A stretch of DNA of 38,540 nt from a candidate division Zixibacteria bacterium 4484_95. GTDB lineage: Bacteria > Zixibacteria > MSB-5A5 > UBA10806 > 4484-95. The translations under genes and the position numbers were made by a program. This document shows, piece by piece, positions 1 to 8,643 of this stretch. Within the stretch, counting starts at the first letter, position 1, and every line of letters starts with the position of its first letter. The notes under the pieces are model-generated. The model made no database searches. It was given only the letters and a program-made list of their open reading frames with translations, and was not told the DNA's origin. The stretch covers positions 1 to 38,540 of the forward strand of contig NATP01000011.1 of the NCBI GenBank assembly GCA_002085375.1. Direction: 5' to 3'.

Positions 1-2117
1 CCCTTGATTGTTCCATCATGAGGGTCAATATACAAAGAGATCTTTTCATCAAGAATTTCGGCAATTCCCTTATTGAAATAAACGATTCCTTCAGCACCAT
101 CAACCAGCTGATCAGGAGAAATCGTTATCAATAATTTCAAACCGGCAGTATTTTCATTACCGTCATTACCAGTTAAAAATTGTCCTACGCCCGTAGCCTC
201 TTCGCCATTTATAGTGCCCTGGACATCCTGACCGGTGGCAGCAACTCCCCCGCTAAATCCTAAAATACCATGGGCGCTGTTTTCCGGAGCAGAATCAAAA
301 GTAACAGTCGAATTTGAACCATAGGTTCTTGTATATATCACGAAATTACCCGTATTCTCATTATCAACCCATTCAACATCAACACCGATACCCGAAAGAT
401 TTGAATCACTGTTTATGGCATCCTCAATCTCCTGGGCAAGCTCATCACCGGATGTATAGGTTTTCTGAGTGAGAGCGATCTCACCGCTTACGATACCATT
501 TACTGTGACCTTTATTATATTGTTTGATGAATCCAGAGTTAAACCACCGTCAGAAGGGTCGGTGATGCTGGTTCCAACAAACGAACCTCGTGTTGCAGCC
601 TGAGTAATATCAACCTGGTAACCGGTTGTTGATACTTTTGTGCTGGCAGATGAGGAAACATATTCGATAAGAGCATTGTTGGTGGTTCCACTCGACTTAA
701 ATAGTCTTACTAAATCATTGTAATTATCTTCGATCTTCTGATTAAAAATAGATTCATCAAATGTTAATTTTCCGTTTGAGTCGAACTTGATGCCTGCCTG
801 GGAAAGCATTTTCATCGTATCGGGACGTCCCTCAACGATACTGCTTATCGTTGACCTCAAGTCGTTATGTAACATCATCAATGACACATCTCCTAAAAGG
901 ACTCCCGCCTGGTTGCTCTCAAGCTCATATGAAAACTGAGAATCGACAAAATCCTGATATTCATTAAATTTGTTAACAAACTCACGAATCTGTGATTTTA
1001 TCTGTGAGCGGTCCTCCGATATGATTATCTCAACCGGTTCACCGTTACTTGTAGACCTCAACTCGAGAGTTACTCCCTCAATGAGATCGGTTATAGTATT
1101 GCTTGATGAATACATTAAAATTGGTGAACCTCCGTTTTCAGAGCTTCCCAGTTGAACAATTGCATCCTGACTATTCTGGATGGTCGGGGCAAAAGCCTGT
1201 ATCTGAAAAGAATCCCCAGCTTGCAGGTCTCCGGTGGAAAAAGATACAACTAATCCATCAGCTCCATCACCAGTCAAAGCGATATCGGTATCAGCTGCTG
1301 AAACAGTTATCGTGCCACTATTGGTTCCATCAGTCCAGTTCACCTCTATATCACCGTTTCCAACAGTCTGCAACCCTGTTCCCCCCACTGTAAATGTATA
1401 GGTTTTGTTTACCATACCGGTATAACTGGCACTGGAACTTAAAAGCGGGTTGGAGGTAGCCTCATCGCTCCATGATATCTTCTCGGCCAAGTCAAATTGA
1501 GGGGTTGAGAAATCTGGAGAGGTGCCACCATTCAAACTTGTGGTCACAGTTATCCGGCTATCAGCACCTGGATCCTTAGCCGTTAACACCAAACGATAAG
1601 GATTATGATAAGAACCATCATTGATTACCGCTGCTGTAACGCCGGCATCAGAATCATTGATAGCATCTTTTAAAGCCGATAATGTATTATTACTGCTATC
1701 CACTGTTATAATCGTGGGGCTTACACTTCCAACCTGTATACTGATTGTTCCAGAACCTAAACTTTGCGTAAGCGAACCGATCCCTTGGCATGCAACCTGA
1801 TGGTGTGTAGCAAGTTGGTTTACAGAAAGAAAATATGTCCCGGGAGAGGCATCGGCCGATGAAGAGACCATTATCACGCTTTCATCAGATGAGCTAGCGG
1901 ATTTAGCATACCATAAACTTTCATTAGACAACAAAGAAGCCTGAAGTTTAAACCCCACTAGTAAAGCTTCAACAGACTTCCAACTTGTAAGCTTATTAGT
2001 ATACTCAGTCTGTCTCATCGAATAAAGATCTACACGCTGGTGTTCATATCTCATTATAGTATCAATTATTTCGGAGGTGTTAAACCCCGATATTATACCA
2101 TCAATAGCTCCGCTCAT
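1..2117 (-). CDS. fliD: FliD, filament cap (hook-associated protein 2), C-terminus cut by window edge
   Basis: The reading frame opens with ATG at 2117 and runs without a stop through the left edge, giving at least 705 residues. The N-terminus (SGAIDGIISGFNTSEIID) is the FliD_N signature, which forms the inner leg of the cap; later stretches rich in S, T, G and N are beta-type variable domains. FliD caps the growing filament and helps flagellin fold as it leaves the export channel. An AAAGGA ribosome site lies 7 bases before the ATG. Visible length already exceeds many FliD proteins (about 450-700 residues), so extra outer domains are likely. It follows fliC by 190 bases on the same strand. 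I saw no convincing promoter of its own in that gap. Confidence 0.9.
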   Translation of the reverse strand, partial: MSGAIDGIISGFNTSEIIDTIMRYEHQRVDLYSMRQTEYTNKLTSWKSVEALLVGFKLQASLLSNESLWYAKSASSSDESVIMVSSSADASPGTYFLSVNQLATHHQVACQGIGSLTQSLGSGTISIQVGSVSPTIITVDSSNNTLSALKDAINDSDAGVTAAVINDGSYHNPYRLVLTAKDPGADSRITVTTSLNGGTSPDFSTPQFDLAEKISWSDEATSNPLLSSSASYTGMVNKTYTFTVGGTGLQTVGNGDIEVNWTDGTNSGTITVSAADTDIALTGDGADGLVVSFSTGDLQAGDSFQIQAFAPTIQNSQDAIVQLGSSENGGSPILMYSSSNTITDLIEGVTLELRSTSNGEPVEIIISEDRSQIKSQIREFVNKFNEYQDFVDSQFSYELESNQAGVLLGDVSLMMLHNDLRSTISSIVEGRPDTMKMLSQAGIKFDSNGKLTFDESIFNQKIEDNYNDLVRLFKSSGTTNNALIEYVSSSASTKVSTTGYQVDITQAATRGSFVGTSITDPSDGGLTLDSSNNIIKVTVNGIVSGEIALTQKTYTSGDELAQEIEDAINSDSNLSGIGVDVEWVDNENTGNFVIYTRTYGSNSTVTFDSAPENSAHGILGFSGGVAATGQDVQGTINGEEATGVGQFLTGNDGNENTAGLKLLITISPDQLVDGAEGIVYFNKGIAEILDEKISLYIDPHDGTIK

Positions 2118-2118
2118 G

Positions 2119-2133
2119 TTAAAATCCTTTTAA
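2119..2133 (-). promoter_or_regulatory. Small hairpin with GGA loop over the fliD ribosome binding site
   Basis: On the minus strand the bases just before fliD read TTAAAAGGATTTTAA, a perfect 6-bp inverted repeat around GGA, which is also the core of the Shine-Dalgarno sequence. CsrA binds GGA in hairpin loops, and csrA lies in the same locus. The drawn loop is only 3 bases, so the inner pairs would have to open. AT-rich arms could arise by chance. Candidate only. Confidence 0.28.
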
Positions 2134-2271
2134 ATCCGAGGAACTTACAACAACTCCCCATTGGTGTTTAAATGTTTTACTGCACAAAACCCGCATAATA
2201 TCTTTTATCCTTAACTTTATTCTAAATCTAACAGTTGGAGTCCGCAAATCAGTTAATTACTCCTTTTACAG

Positions 2272-2297
2272 AGGGAGGGTGTTTGCCCACCCTCCCT
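2272..2297 (-). terminator. Strong stem-loop after fliC (possible terminator or mRNA stabiliser)
   Basis: A perfect 10-bp stem (AGGGAGGGTG / CACCCTCCCT) with a 6-base loop starts 11 bases after the flagellin stop codon. On the minus strand it is followed by CTGTAAAAGG, so the U-run of a classical intrinsic terminator is missing. It may act as a partial terminator that lowers fliD relative to fliC, or protect the 3' end of the abundant flagellin mRNA. Confidence 0.6.
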
Positions 2298-2307
2298 TTC
2301 GCTTGTT

Positions 2308-4563
2308 TTACGCAAACAGAGACAATACAACCTGAGGCACCTGATTACCTTGAGCCAGCATCGCCGTTCCGGCCTGTAGCAAGATCTGATACTTAACGAA
2401 TGTGGACATTTCCTTTGCCATATCTGTGTCACGGATAGTGGATTCAGCAGCAGTCAGATTCTGGGCGGCAATACGGAGGTTAGTCAGGTTAGATTCCAGA
2501 GTATTTTTCTGGAACGATCCCAGTGTACCTCTGATATTGGTCACCTCGGCAATAGCCTCATCAATTACCGTTTGGGCATCCTGTGCGCCTTGAGCAGTGG
2601 TGACATCGATTTCAGCTAAGTTATTGAACATTATGTTATCGATATTGCGTCCAAGTTGGTCAGATGAAAGATTTGGAATACCTATCTTGGCAGTCTGGCC
2701 AACATTAGCACCAATCTGGAATACCAGAGACTGGTCGGTCACATACAGATTCTCAGTTCCACCTTCAGATGTAAGAGAATACCTGACTTTGATTGACTGG
2801 TCACGCTGAGCGTTGAATAATGTCATTTGCCTTCCGGCAGTAACCACAGAAGCAGCGCCACCATCAAGTTGGACCGAGTAGGTTCTGGCTTTAACTGTTA
2901 AGAGCATGTTACCCACGAGAATGCCACCGTTGGTCTTAGCCATTTCCCTATCGAGAGTAATCGAACCTCTGGAAGTAGTATTGGCTGAATTATAAATAGT
3001 TACTCTCTGGTCATAACTGGCATCAGTATAGAAATAACGGATGTCATTGATAGTATTGTTATAACCATCAAACCGGACAATCGCATCAAGACCTGTGTTG
3101 GCCACCGTGTCAACAGTCATACCCAGAACATGATAAAGGGCGGTTCCTGTACCTCCGGTTTCGTTTAATTGTATTGAATACTTGGAACCTTCATCCGAAG
3201 TATACAATTTGAGATATTCCTGACCGCCAGCTGCCACTACAGTAGCATATACTTTCTGGGCTTCACCAGCGGTGGTGTCATTATAGGTTCCAAATATTGA
3301 ATCCAGAGCCAGTTTACCGTTAATAGTAGCCGCTAAGGCCGACAAAGTGGTAAATGTGCCGGTACCGATAGCGAAAGTAGCAGTCTTCGTATAAGCATCT
3401 GTAAGAGTTGAACTGGAAGCAAATTGTGCTGTTATAGCCAACTGGTTACCCGAACGGCCACGGTCGTTTTGATTGGACAAACCGCTTAAGGCAGAGTTTA
3501 TACTGGCGTTTGTTGCAGTTACACTGCCAACTGCAACTGAATACTTGGTACCAGTGTTGGTTGTGCGAATTGTCATGCTATCAGCTGCACCAACATTATC
3601 TGTGACGGTGGCATAAACCTTACCAGCAAGGTAAGTGTTAGAGTTGATGGCATCGTTCAACTTTGAAACAATGTTAGCAACTAAAGCGCTTGAAGCTACT
3701 GCATCAGTGCGAATCGTTAAGGTCTGCATACCAACAGGGTTATTGCCCATTTCCTGGAAGTTGATCTGGAAATTAATAGTATGTTGAACATTGTTAGCCA
3801 CCGTGGTCATACCGGTTGTAGCACCAGTCATGGCTGCTCTTATCGATGCGCCGGTTGCGGTAATGGATATTCCATTTCCCCAAGCATCAAGTGCACTGAT
3901 TGGGTTACCTGTCTTGACAGCGCCTGCTGATGCTTGAACAACATCGATATTATGGACACCATCTGATAGGTTATAAGGACCTGTTGGATTAGATAGACCA
4001 AAAGTGGTAGTATCAATAGTAGCGCTCGATTCGGTAAGTTTTACGCTGGTCAAAGTATGTGTACCAGCTGTAAGTTGAGAATCAAATAGAGTTACATTGG
4101 AAGTATTGGAGGATGTGATGACCGCTACATTAGCAGTAGAACCATCAAGTAGCTTCTTGGTACCAAACTGGGTGTTAGTAGCAATACGGTCTATGGTCCT
4201 GATGGCATTTGTAATTTCTGATTGGTCAGCGGCCAACTGGTCGGTGTCATTGAAACCTTCATTAGCTGCGTGAATTGCTAGTTCACGCATATTAACCAGC
4301 AGGTTGTTAATCTCGTTTAAAGCTCCCTCAGCGGTCTGTATCATGTTAATCGACCCTTCTGAGTTCTGAATAGCGCGGTTCAAACCTGCTATTTGTGCTC
4401 TAAATTGTTCGGAAATCACCAAGCCTGCCGGGTCATCCGCAGCTCTATTTACCCGGAAACCAGACGATAGCTTCTCCATTGTAGAAGCCATCTTACGCGT
4501 GGTAGCGGTCAGGTTTCTCCAAGCATCCAGAGCGGTAATGTTGTGGTTGATCCTTAATGCCAT
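2308..4563 (-). CDS. fliC: Flagellin
   Basis: This 751-residue flagellin forms the filament. Residues 1 to about 140 are the conserved D0/D1 half (MALRINHNITALDAWRNL, KLSSGFRVNRAADDPAGL, GALNEINNLLVNMRELA). The last 100 or so residues are the C-terminal half (NTLESNLTNLRIAAQNL through LAQGNQVPQVVLSLFA). About 500 residues rich in T, S, N, A and G lie between them as outer domains, making it larger than many enteric flagellins. An AGGAGG ribosome site sits 8 bases before the ATG within a hairpin. The upstream leader has further GGA hairpins and a sigma-28-like site. The neighbouring sugar and glycosyltransferase genes suggest that the Ser/Thr-rich centre is O-glycosylated, which is inferred from position. 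Confidence 0.97.
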   Translation of the reverse strand: MALRINHNITALDAWRNLTATTRKMASTMEKLSSGFRVNRAADDPAGLVISEQFRAQIAGLNRAIQNSEGSINMIQTAEGALNEINNLLVNMRELAIHAANEGFNDTDQLAADQSEITNAIRTIDRIATNTQFGTKKLLDGSTANVAVITSSNTSNVTLFDSQLTAGTHTLTSVKLTESSATIDTTTFGLSNPTGPYNLSDGVHNIDVVQASAGAVKTGNPISALDAWGNGISITATGASIRAAMTGATTGMTTVANNVQHTINFQINFQEMGNNPVGMQTLTIRTDAVASSALVANIVSKLNDAINSNTYLAGKVYATVTDNVGAADSMTIRTTNTGTKYSVAVGSVTATNASINSALSGLSNQNDRGRSGNQLAITAQFASSSTLTDAYTKTATFAIGTGTFTTLSALAATINGKLALDSIFGTYNDTTAGEAQKVYATVVAAGGQEYLKLYTSDEGSKYSIQLNETGGTGTALYHVLGMTVDTVANTGLDAIVRFDGYNNTINDIRYFYTDASYDQRVTIYNSANTTSRGSITLDREMAKTNGGILVGNMLLTVKARTYSVQLDGGAASVVTAGRQMTLFNAQRDQSIKVRYSLTSEGGTENLYVTDQSLVFQIGANVGQTAKIGIPNLSSDQLGRNIDNIMFNNLAEIDVTTAQGAQDAQTVIDEAIAEVTNIRGTLGSFQKNTLESNLTNLRIAAQNLTAAESTIRDTDMAKEMSTFVKYQILLQAGTAMLAQGNQVPQVVLSLFA

Positions 4564-4567
4564 TAAA

Positions 4568-4583
4568 AATTCCTCCTTGAATT
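4568..4583 (-). promoter_or_regulatory. Putative CsrA site overlapping the fliC Shine-Dalgarno sequence
   Basis: The minus strand reads AATTC-AAGGAG-GAATT: a perfect 5-bp stem with a hexaloop containing GGA, and the loop plus first stem base form the AGGAGG ribosome site of fliC. This is the arrangement of the lower CsrA site in the hag leader of Bacillus subtilis. csrA and fliW are encoded about 10-12 kb upstream in the same locus. Confidence 0.6.
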
Positions 4584-4584
4584 A

Positions 4585-4611
4585 CGTTAGCAAACATCCT
4601 TTGTTTGAACG
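4585..4611 (-). promoter_or_regulatory. Putative second CsrA-binding hairpin in the fliC leader
   Basis: The minus strand holds CAAAC-AAAGGAT-GTTTG, a perfect 5-bp stem with a 7-base loop containing AAGGA. CGTT and AACG outside it pair to extend the stem across a 2-base bulge. It lies about 20 bases above the Shine-Dalgarno hairpin, a spacing suited to one CsrA dimer bridging two sites. Confidence 0.55.
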
Positions 4612-4635
4612 GATTAATTAGGCTGTTTGGCTACA

Positions 4636-4657
4636 GCAAAGAATTTATTCCCTTTGC
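4636..4657 (-). promoter_or_regulatory. Third GGA-loop hairpin in the fliC leader
   Basis: The minus strand holds GCAAAG-GGAATAAATT-CTTTGC, a perfect 6-bp stem with a 10-base loop starting with GGA. It lies further upstream in the probable 5' untranslated region, and a GGAGG run lies just above it. It could be an extra CsrA contact or simply leader structure. Confidence 0.4.
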
Positions 4658-4710
4658 ACCTCCTTTTTTTCCTATACTGCGTTAAATCCTATGTGAAGTT
4701 CTCACTATAT

Positions 4711-4737
4711 ATTTCGACAGCAGAAAGAAAAATATTA
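4711..4737 (-). promoter_or_regulatory. Candidate sigma-28 (FliA) promoter of fliC
   Basis: The minus strand reads TAAT-N15-GTCGAAAT, against the FliA consensus TAAA-N15-GCCGATAA: 3 of 4 at -35, 5 of 8 at -10, with exact spacing. It would start a leader of about 140 bases holding all three GGA hairpins. fliA is in the same locus and flagellin is the classical FliA target. The -10 match is only fair. Confidence 0.4.
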
Positions 4738-4768
4738 GAAATATAATTTTATTAATATCTTGCTTATT

Positions 4769-7585
4769 TTATTGCGAGACAACGGGTTCTAAAAACCCTC
4801 TCAAATCTTCCAATTTTTGTTTTGCGGTTTTGTTTGCAGAATCTCTTGATAGCACAGCTTGATAACCCAAAGCAGCCGCCTGGAATTTGCCCGAATTGAA
4901 ATAACAATCGGAAAGACGGATCAAGGCATCAATGCTGTTAGGGTAAAATAATAGATACTTCTCGAAATGTAATATGGATTTATCATAATTTTTATTATTG
5001 TAATATATGTCACCCAATGTAGCATGTACCTCACCATCATTGGGATTTTTATACAGATAATATTCCAGATATTCGGCCGCATCGGATACCCTGCCCTGAT
5101 GAATTAAGGTAATTGCAAGATTGCGGTAACCAGGAAGAAATTCCTTGTTTCTTTGCAATGCTGAAAGATAATAAAATTCCGCCGAGGCATAATTTTTCTG
5201 CTTGAGAAAACAATTGCCGAGGTTATTAAGCACTTTGTAATCTTCAGGGTACTTACTGGCCGATTCTCTATAACTACTCAACGCCTTATTGTAATCGCCA
5301 AGCTTGAATAAAACATCACCTTTAGCCGCCAACCCCTGTGGTGAGGAGGGTGATTTCTCTAAAAAACGGTTCACATACCCAATTAGTTCTTCAGGTGTTT
5401 TTTCCAGTGAATCAGCACCCAGCAAACCCAACCTTGCATCTTCAAAATCAGGTTTTAGCTCAAGAGCCCTATTAAAACTTTTCCTGGCGAATTCAGCATT
5501 ATTCAGGTTGAGAAAAGCCTCGCCTTCAATTAACCTGATCTCGGCATCTTCATGTCCAAATTCAACAGCTTTGGCACAGTGCTCAAGAACCTTAAAAAAC
5601 ATTCCCTTCCGACGATAACATCGGGACAAAATATGATGTAAATATTCAAAATCATCGGTTTGTTCCAATGACTTATGTAAATATTCCAGGGCTTGTTCAA
5701 TTTCGTTTCTTAAAAAAGCGATAAAACCCAAGCTATAATAAACGGCAAACTGGCTTTCAAGGTTATTTAAAATAAGTCCTATATATTCTTTGTTTGGTGA
5801 GTAATTCTCCCTTGTTTCCAGATATCTTAAAAATATCTCTTCTGCTTCTTGATATCTTTTCTGCCTCATATACATGAAGCCTAAGTTGAACATCGGGTCC
5901 AGATAATCATTTTTATATTCAAGAGCTTTCTTAAAAGTTTTTTCAGCTTCATCAAGTTGTTCAAGACCTATGTGAGCACAGCCTATCTGGTCTAACGCCA
6001 TCAAAAAGACATGACGGCGATCAAGGTTATCTGGACCAATTCTTTCAGCGACAATGCGGGCATGTTCAAGGCTTTTCTGCGGCTCACCAAGGCCCCGGTA
6101 TAATTGAGCCAAATTAAAATGAGGGAATATAGCCTCGGGAGACTCCTCAAGCTGTTTTAATAAAAGCGCCTCCGAGCGTCTACCCTTTTTCTCCATCTGT
6201 TCTGAGGAAAGACCATAACCGTGGTGAATCACCTTAAATTGGCTTATAAGGGTTTTACCTTTAATCTCAAGTTGGTTGTGGACTATGCCATGGTATTTAA
6301 ACCCCTTCCCTCTTCTAAACATCCTGTGCGAATTTAAAAATCCTATGCGGCCATGTTGAATTCTGTTAAATACAACAAAAGATATCGAATCGATATCCTT
6401 ACGCCTTGTAGCCATCTTTATAATGCCGTGTTCGGTGGGATCAAGCTCTTCATCAGCATCAAGGATCAATATCCAATCACACGTGGCATAGCTTATAGAT
6501 TGATTCCTGTGTAAAGAAAAATCGTTCTGCCAGGGATGTTCATAGATTTTAGCTTTGTATTCCCTGGCAATCTCCATCGTTCGATCAGTAGAACCGGTAT
6601 CAACAACTATTATCTCATCCACTAAACCTACAACACTTTTTAAGCAACCCGGTAAAAACTTTTCCTCGTTTTTTACTATCATGCAAAGAGATATCGTTTG
6701 AGGTTTATCATCTATGTGAGCATTTAAATAATCAAGGTTATTTTTAGCGTTTTGATTATCCGGTTCAATCTCCAAAACTTTTTTAAATTGTTCCTTTGCC
6801 TTATCATACAAACCCTGTTTATCATAAATTACTCCAAGGTTGTTTAATGAATCAGTATCTTTAGGATTTTCCAGCAACAAATCATTAATATACTTTTCGG
6901 CCTCCTGGTATCGTCCGAGTTCGCCCAGAATGAAACCTTTGGCGTTTTTTAAAGCCCTTATATCAGGATATCTCTTTATACCATCTTCTATAACCGCTAT
7001 TGCCTTTGCATCTTCATTCTGCTTTGCCAGCAAGTTGGCAAATTCCACGCGATGCGGATGATTATCAGGTCTTAACGTTAAAGATCTTTCCATGTAATCA
7101 AGCATCTTTTTAATATCCAACACCTTGCCGGCAGCCTCCGAGCCCAACCACAATACTTCATCCAGTGAATCATAACTCTGTTTCAGATAACTTTCTAAAT
7201 GAGGATTGGTTTTGGAATGTAATCTTTCATATTCATCAACTTCAAATAGAACCTCTTTGTAATTACCTTTTCCAAAAGTTGTCATGGTTTTCATGAAAAC
7301 TAAATCAAGATATGTACCCAGTTTTTGCTTGGCCCTGTTGATAACATAATCAATCGAATCATAATCCCCGAGTTTCATCAATGATAATACCCATATGAAA
7401 CAAATTCTGGCAAAATATTCACCATCGACATTCAAATTGGAAATATCATCTGCTTTTTTGCATATAGATATTGTTCTCCTAAAATCCCCTAGTTTAAAAC
7501 TTTTATCAGCTTTCCTTAAAAGCTCGATAAATTTGTCGGTTTTAGAGATGTTGATATTATGGAATTGTCTTTTTCTCTTCCCCAT
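4769..7585 (-). CDS. Large TPR - GT2 glycosyltransferase - TPR protein
   Basis: This protein of about 938 residues has an N-terminal helical/TPR region (1 to about 290), a family 2 glycosyltransferase domain (about 297-520) and a long C-terminal TPR array. The GT2 part shows SLCMIVKNEE at the nucleotide-binding strand, VVDTGSTDRT, and DADEEL holding the metal-binding DxD motif at about 376-378. TPR-GT2 proteins next to flagellin are known or suspected flagellin glycosyltransferases; this target is inferred from position. The start is taken at ATG 7585 rather than TTG 7591, which overlaps the preceding stop codon. There is no clear Shine-Dalgarno sequence, so translation is probably coupled to the gene at 7588. 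The first 150 residues resemble that neighbour throughout. It is the last gene of the glycosylation run before fliC. Confidence 0.88.
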   Translation of the reverse strand: MGKRKRQFHNINISKTDKFIELLRKADKSFKLGDFRRTISICKKADDISNLNVDGEYFARICFIWVLSLMKLGDYDSIDYVINRAKQKLGTYLDLVFMKTMTTFGKGNYKEVLFEVDEYERLHSKTNPHLESYLKQSYDSLDEVLWLGSEAAGKVLDIKKMLDYMERSLTLRPDNHPHRVEFANLLAKQNEDAKAIAVIEDGIKRYPDIRALKNAKGFILGELGRYQEAEKYINDLLLENPKDTDSLNNLGVIYDKQGLYDKAKEQFKKVLEIEPDNQNAKNNLDYLNAHIDDKPQTISLCMIVKNEEKFLPGCLKSVVGLVDEIIVVDTGSTDRTMEIAREYKAKIYEHPWQNDFSLHRNQSISYATCDWILILDADEELDPTEHGIIKMATRRKDIDSISFVVFNRIQHGRIGFLNSHRMFRRGKGFKYHGIVHNQLEIKGKTLISQFKVIHHGYGLSSEQMEKKGRRSEALLLKQLEESPEAIFPHFNLAQLYRGLGEPQKSLEHARIVAERIGPDNLDRRHVFLMALDQIGCAHIGLEQLDEAEKTFKKALEYKNDYLDPMFNLGFMYMRQKRYQEAEEIFLRYLETRENYSPNKEYIGLILNNLESQFAVYYSLGFIAFLRNEIEQALEYLHKSLEQTDDFEYLHHILSRCYRRKGMFFKVLEHCAKAVEFGHEDAEIRLIEGEAFLNLNNAEFARKSFNRALELKPDFEDARLGLLGADSLEKTPEELIGYVNRFLEKSPSSPQGLAAKGDVLFKLGDYNKALSSYRESASKYPEDYKVLNNLGNCFLKQKNYASAEFYYLSALQRNKEFLPGYRNLAITLIHQGRVSDAAEYLEYYLYKNPNDGEVHATLGDIYYNNKNYDKSILHFEKYLLFYPNSIDALIRLSDCYFNSGKFQAAALGYQAVLSRDSANKTAKQKLEDLRGFLEPVVSQ

Positions 7586-7587
7586 TT

Positions 7588-8058
7588 TCAAGTTTTCTTT
7601 TTTACCTCGGTCTGTCTTTCAACCATTTTCTTTTCTACTTTATTTAGTAAATCTTTAATTTCATCAATTCTTTCATATGATTTGTTTAATATCGTTGATG
7701 ATTTAACTTTTGTTTTTTTGCGAAGCTCAATATACTCTTTTGCCAACCTGGTAAAAACCTTGTAATCCCCTGAGGAGAATGCCACTTTAGCCTCGTAATA
7801 CAGCAGGTCAAGATGATTACCAAGTTTGCTCCGGGCCTCACAACAGATTTTTTTAACCTCCGAATATTTTTTCTTTTTAATAACCGATCTTATCCAAAGG
7901 TCGAACGCCTCAGCCGCCTGTAATCGGTTATTCTGCCTTAAAGCAATCTCTACCGCTAAACGGCAGTTGTCGGCTGCACGGGAATATCTCTCAACTTTGA
8001 AGCTGTTTTTTGCAAGCTTCATAAATTTTTCAAAGCTAAATCTACTTAGTGATTTCAT
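7588..8058 (-). CDS. Small TPR-like helical protein, paralogous to the N-terminus of the next gene
   Basis: This is a 156-residue, lysine-rich, all-helical protein with no catalytic motif. Its pattern, including SKLGNHLDLLYYEAKVAF and the later KSYERIDEIKDLL, lines up with QKLGTYLDLVFMKTMTTF and QSYDSLDEVLWL at the N-terminus of the downstream TPR glycosyltransferase, so the two share a duplicated module. The genes almost touch, with the stop TGA 2 bases before the next ATG. A role as a helper or targeting subunit for that glycosyltransferase is inferred. No Shine-Dalgarno sequence is visible before the ATG at 8058; 48 bases separate it from the acyltransferase gene. Confidence 0.75.
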   Translation of the reverse strand: MKSLSRFSFEKFMKLAKNSFKVERYSRAADNCRLAVEIALRQNNRLQAAEAFDLWIRSVIKKKKYSEVKKICCEARSKLGNHLDLLYYEAKVAFSSGDYKVFTRLAKEYIELRKKTKVKSSTILNKSYERIDEIKDLLNKVEKKMVERQTEVKKKT

Positions 8059-8106
8059 GTTTTTATTATTAGTGATTTTTCTTAGTAAGGTTTTTTCACA
8101 CTGGTA

Positions 8107-8643
8107 TCACACGTTTAATTTTTCCCTCTTTCTTAACCGCAATACTTTTGCAGGCACCCCTACTGCTATGGCGTTATCAGGTATATCCTCTGTAACAACT
8201 GCTCCTGCACCTATCTGTGCTCCCTGGCCGATATGCACTCCCATGAGGATTACACTTTTTGCTCCAATATCACAACCATCGCCTAAATACACCGTTTTCC
8301 TTTCGATGGGGGTATGAAGTATCGAACCAAGCCTTACCTCTAAATTATGTGCCGACGACATTATAGCAACCCCCGGCCCGATACCGACATTTCTTCCGAT
8401 AATAATACCACCCGAGGCGTATATAAAACACTGGGGCCCAATCCAGCTACCACTGCCTATTACCAATTTTTGGTCGAAATACCCCTTAAGGATAGTATCG
8501 TGGCCGATATAAACATCCTCATCAATCTCAACATTATCCGGGAAAAATATCCGCACCCCATCCTCGATAACTACATTTTTACCCAATCGCCCAAGTTTAT
8601 TTTTATAATCAAGACCGGTTGTATGCGATTTCCATTTTGACAT
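8107..8643 (-). CDS. Left-handed beta-helix (hexapeptide repeat) sugar O/N-acyltransferase
   Basis: This 178-residue protein has repeated hexapeptide turns (VIEDGVRI, VEIDEDVYIG, IIIGRNVGIGPGVAI, VHIGQGAQIGAGAVV) and the typical ending DIPDNAIAVGVPAKVLRLR of the maltose O-acetyltransferase/WbbJ/NeuD-like group. SSAHN near the middle carries the histidine expected at the active site. It probably transfers an acetyl or other acyl group from CoA to a nucleotide sugar or glycan. ATG 8643 is chosen because GGAG lies 9 bases ahead; ATG 8649 and ATG 8682 are also in frame, the latter extending further into the upstream gene. Together with the aminotransferase and formyltransferase-like genes it points to a modified amino sugar on the flagellin. 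Confidence 0.88.
   Translation of the reverse strand: MSKWKSHTTGLDYKNKLGRLGKNVVIEDGVRIFFPDNVEIDEDVYIGHDTILKGYFDQKLVIGSGSWIGPQCFIYASGGIIIGRNVGIGPGVAIMSSAHNLEVRLGSILHTPIERKTVYLGDGCDIGAKSVILMGVHIGQGAQIGAGAVVTEDIPDNAIAVGVPAKVLRLRKREKLNV

Noticed and set aside
970-1393. Two plus-strand ORFs at the left end
   Set aside because: Both are antisense to the open fliD frame, which reads continuously from 2117 to the window edge.
4727-4760. AT-only inverted repeat after the TPR-GT2 gene, considered as a terminator
   Set aside because: It is a weak stem with a 15-base loop and one wobble pair, and it overlaps the candidate fliC promoter; such repeats are expected by chance here.
7826-8317. Plus-strand ORF of 163 codons spanning two minus-strand genes
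   Set aside because: It covers the antisense of the small TPR gene and the acyltransferase gene; both have clear features on the minus strand.
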